This document shows, piece after piece, positions 60,801 to 64,000 of a stretch of 64,000 bases of DNA. The stretch comes from Channa striata. Taxonomy: Eukaryota; Chordata; Actinopteri; Anabantiformes; Channidae. Numbering within the stretch: position 1 is the first letter of the stretch; each line of letters begins with the position of its first letter. The notes under the pieces were generated by a model that was not told where the DNA came from, searched no databases, and was given only the letters and a program-made list of their open reading frames with translations. A program made the translations under genes and the position numbers. Location of the stretch: assembly GCA_033026295.1 (NCBI GenBank), contig CM065169.1, positions 9,468,462 through 9,532,461 of the forward strand, in the 5' to 3' direction.

Positions 60801-63800
60801 GACATCATGCAAAAAGTATGCCGGAGTAATCGTTGATTTCTGTCCAGTTAGCCATGTGTTGTTATTGTCTTGAGGACAATTTGCTGCCAGGTGGTTGTAC
60901 CTGTTCACTTTCGTGGCAATCATCTCATAATTTCAGGTTTCCTCTTAATTAGACAATACTAAGACTTTCTATTAGGGAGCTGGCTAGGTAAAATCTGCAT
61001 AAAACTGATTTGGAAGTTTGAGTTCTCACATACGACGACTCCAGATAATATCTAGATAAGCTCAAGACACTGACAACATTTGTAGTGTGAACACCTAGAT
61101 AACTGCAAACAATAGGCAGAGGGAGGCACAGAGATGTTTATTTATCATTTATGCATGTGCAAAACCATGGGATGCACATTAAGAATCAATTAAATCGCCT
61201 CTTTTAAGCGCTTTTAATGTCAAAAAATAGCAGGCAACATTTTCCTTTTTGCTCCACTTACTCCAATCGTTTTAATTACAAAACGTCAATATATTGGATT
61301 GTGCCAGAAAGAAAGTGAGCTGTTTAACAGCATATTGATTTTATACTTACTGGACTGAATGCGCAGCAATGTGATTCAATGATGTTGTCCTTTAAAGAAC
61401 TTTATTTCCACCCACCCCTGTTATACTCTACTACAATATCAATCTAAATATATTTGTGCAAAGAGGAGTTTAACTTAATTTGAAGAAATGATTCAATTTG
61501 ACATGGGAGTCATGAGGCACCATTCCAGTGATATAAACAGGCTGAAACATGGAGTAGAGTAAATACAGCTGAATAACTAACCATAGAGGAAAATGTCCCA
61601 CTAACACCACAGATAATAACTTACTTTTCTTTAAGGAATCTGCTGTTCCTTCAGTGCCTCAGAGTGCTGACTGCTCAGTGGGGAGAAAACAAACAAAAAC
61701 ACAAACTTAGCAGGAATCTGGGGCAGGAATGGCATGTCTGAGTATTTTGCCTGCTTGTGGTGATTGATTAGGTCCCTGCAGACTCCTGCAGGACTTGGGG
61801 AGAGCAGAGGGGAGGATCCCACCGTCCCACACAGGCCCACTCATCGATGGGCTGATTGCTTCCTCATGGCCTCCTCTGCTGAGGCCTCACACTGGAAACC
61901 AACACCAGACAGCAACAACACCTCCTTCCAGCTTGACGAGTCATTTCATCTGGAGCTACTTATTCGTGAAGTAAAAAAACTATAGATTGAGGTAATTTCG
62001 TTTTTTTTTTTCCACTGTAAATCAGCTTCATTACTTTTGAAACTTCTTAACAACATGAAACATCTTAGTAAACAGCATATCTGGGAGCCTCAGTCCCAGA
62101 CCCCAAGCACCTAAAGGGCCTTTTAAATCAGCTCTTTCCAGGTGTGGGCCCCTAAAACTGTCCCCGCAGCACTGACCCCATCATGCTGCCTTTCCGCACA
62201 GTGCGTACAGTCCACAGCAGGCTTGCAGCGTGCCTCAGCACTCACATTCCTCGTCTAGTCCAATCATATTTTCTAGCCGCCGCTGATTTGTTTGGTCACA
62301 GCGGCGCCTGCATGATAGATGTTTTTCTGGCTGAGAAACACCTCCCGAACCCCTCGCTCTCAGGATAGTTTGCAGGTATATGGAGCATCAAGTCGGTCTG
62401 TCACTTGAGTAACAGGGCCCTAGTTTCTCCACTCTCGATGTAGCACGTACAGATGTTTGCAGCAAGCTTACCGAGCTGCTAATGCTGCGCGTGGCTGGTC
62501 GCCAGACATTACACTCAGAATAGTAACAGTGCTGAAAAATGCCTACCCAGCATGCCTAGCTCCAGGTATCACTCTCTGCCAGTAACAACATACAGCAGAG
62601 GGGCGGTGAAGCAGGGAAAGTATGTGTGTGTACACATGTGCATTTTTTAAGGTATTGCTTATATAAAAGGCCACAAAGTGGATTTTGTGCATCAAATTCA
62701 AAAATACCAGTTTTACATTTAATCAGGAAATGTTGACTGTGCCTTCTGCTATAGGGTTTTTTCGACCCAACGCTCCACTGACCACGCTTTGTTTGTGTCT
62801 TAGCTGTTCATATCAAAGCTACTATAAACACAAAATATATTATCAATGAATAAAATCACTGTATAAACCAAAATGGTTCATTTGTGGTAACCAACCAATC
62901 CAGTATGTTCAATTATTATTGATGGAAAGTAGCTGAAAACTCTGACACACCTGGCACAGCCCTTACGTATCAGTCACGAGCAAATAAAAATCTGCAAAAA
63001 TCACTCATCAAGCAGAAATTGTTGAGATTCTCGGGTTGGTTAGAAAGGCCTTGCGCAATAAAAGTAAGTGAATGTCTTTGCACCTCTGCCAGTTCTGTTT
63101 TATAAACCTGACCTGACAGAAGGCACCTCTTCACAATAAGATGATGGCACGCACAAAGGTTCTTATTTGTAACGTCATTAAAAACTGTAACTACGGTACA
63201 CACGAATAATGTTTAGATAAGAAACAAGCTCATTTTAGTGTGTATTTGAGGTACAAACAAAACAAACGAAGAAAAAGTACAAAATAAAAATGGGTTTAGG
63301 GTTATGATTGGCTGTATGCCTTTTCCCAGTTTATGAGAGCAAAATCACTGAGAACCATGGGTGATGTCCCCAAGGGATAGGAAATAAAGTCTGCTTAAAA
63401 TGTCAGTCATTTTGGAAGTAGCTAAATGGGTCTTAAAATTCACCAAATGTAGCACTTGAGTTTTGAAATGGATAACTTTAAAGCATTAATTAGAGCCCAT
63501 GAGCACATTGTTTTGGTCTTACAGCCCACAACTTTACTGTTGTACTTCAATGGAAGGTCAGTTCATACTTTCTGTATGTGCTTCTACTCAAACTACAGTC
63601 GGAGATGCACACACAGATACATAACCCACACGGGGGCTGCATGATGTGAACTTTAGACAGTGACAGCAGCGAGAAGAGGCGCTCAAAAGCTCTTTTGTTT
63701 GCAATATTTTATTGCACCAAATGGAAAACTAAAACAATACGTGGAACTGCCTAACAAGAACAGCATGGTGAAATAAAGTAGTTCATTCTTTTGACACTGC

Positions 63801-64000
63801 ATGAACAGAAATTTATGGGCCACATGCAGACAGATGTAGAGAATCAGTCCTATTCTGAAATGTACCTCACAAACACCAAAGCAGATACACAGTGGCTGGA
63901 GGTTTATGGATATCAGTACAGCATTTAATCAGATAGGCAAATGAAAAGCTGTCAGGATATATCCTTATGAATTTGAGAACCTTTGGACCGTGCTGCATTG
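57896..64000. other. Intergenic DNA upstream of lrig3, no gene recognised
   Basis: AT-rich sequence with short non-conserved open frames only. A possible old repeat relic lies near 59560-59700 (CAAGTTGAGTGCACTGTGGG and TTTAAGTTGGGCCAACTAA, words common in fish interspersed repeats). A stretch at 58550-58760 looks like candidate conserved non-coding DNA. No tRNA, rRNA or exon chain is seen. Confidence 0.4.

Overview
The window looks like teleost (ray-finned fish) genomic DNA. It has spliced genes with GT-AG introns, many CA/TG microsatellites and A/T homopolymers, a MITE-like element, and protein sequences that match vertebrate families almost end to end. I recognise three complete genes (rpap3, atp23, lrig3) and one complete but unrecognised immunoglobulin-domain gene. 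Exon boundaries were read by eye from splice consensus, phase agreement and family similarity. For the three recognised genes every junction phase agrees and the coding lengths divide by three: 653, 233 and 1110 residues.

Layout. 1-1833: upstream DNA with no recognisable gene. 1834-4326 (+): eight-exon gene for a secreted protein with five Ig domains; its sixth exon has one base too many. 5155-10391 (-): rpap3, 16 coding exons, tail-to-tail with the Ig gene. 10392-11224: short shared promoter region between rpap3 and atp23, which run head-to-head. 11225-14293 (+): atp23, six exons, with a MITE-like element in intron 4. 14.7-36.7 kb: about 22 kb with no recognised gene, holding two strong hairpins, a tRNA-derived SINE-like piece and two weak small-ORF candidates. 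37331-57514 (-): lrig3, 19 exons, with a U2 snRNA-derived pseudogene in intron 3. 57.9-64 kb: AT-rich upstream DNA with no gene seen.

The genes do not form a pathway. RPAP3 is an HSP90 co-chaperone subunit of R2TP, ATP23 is a mitochondrial intermembrane-space metalloprotease, LRIG3 is a single-pass membrane modulator of growth-factor signalling, and the Ig protein is predicted to be secreted. The atp23-lrig3 neighbourhood is shared with human 12q14.

Most interesting points: the one-base disruption of an otherwise perfect phase-1 Ig exon array whose domains carry an unusual four-cysteine pattern; the duplicated three-exon TPR cassette in rpap3 (128/122/71 nt, twice); frame-neutral LRR exons of lrig3 whose 3' splice sites are built on TG repeats; the U2 pseudogene; and a perfect 17-bp hairpin in the gene-poor interval. 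I found no convincing new multi-gene system.
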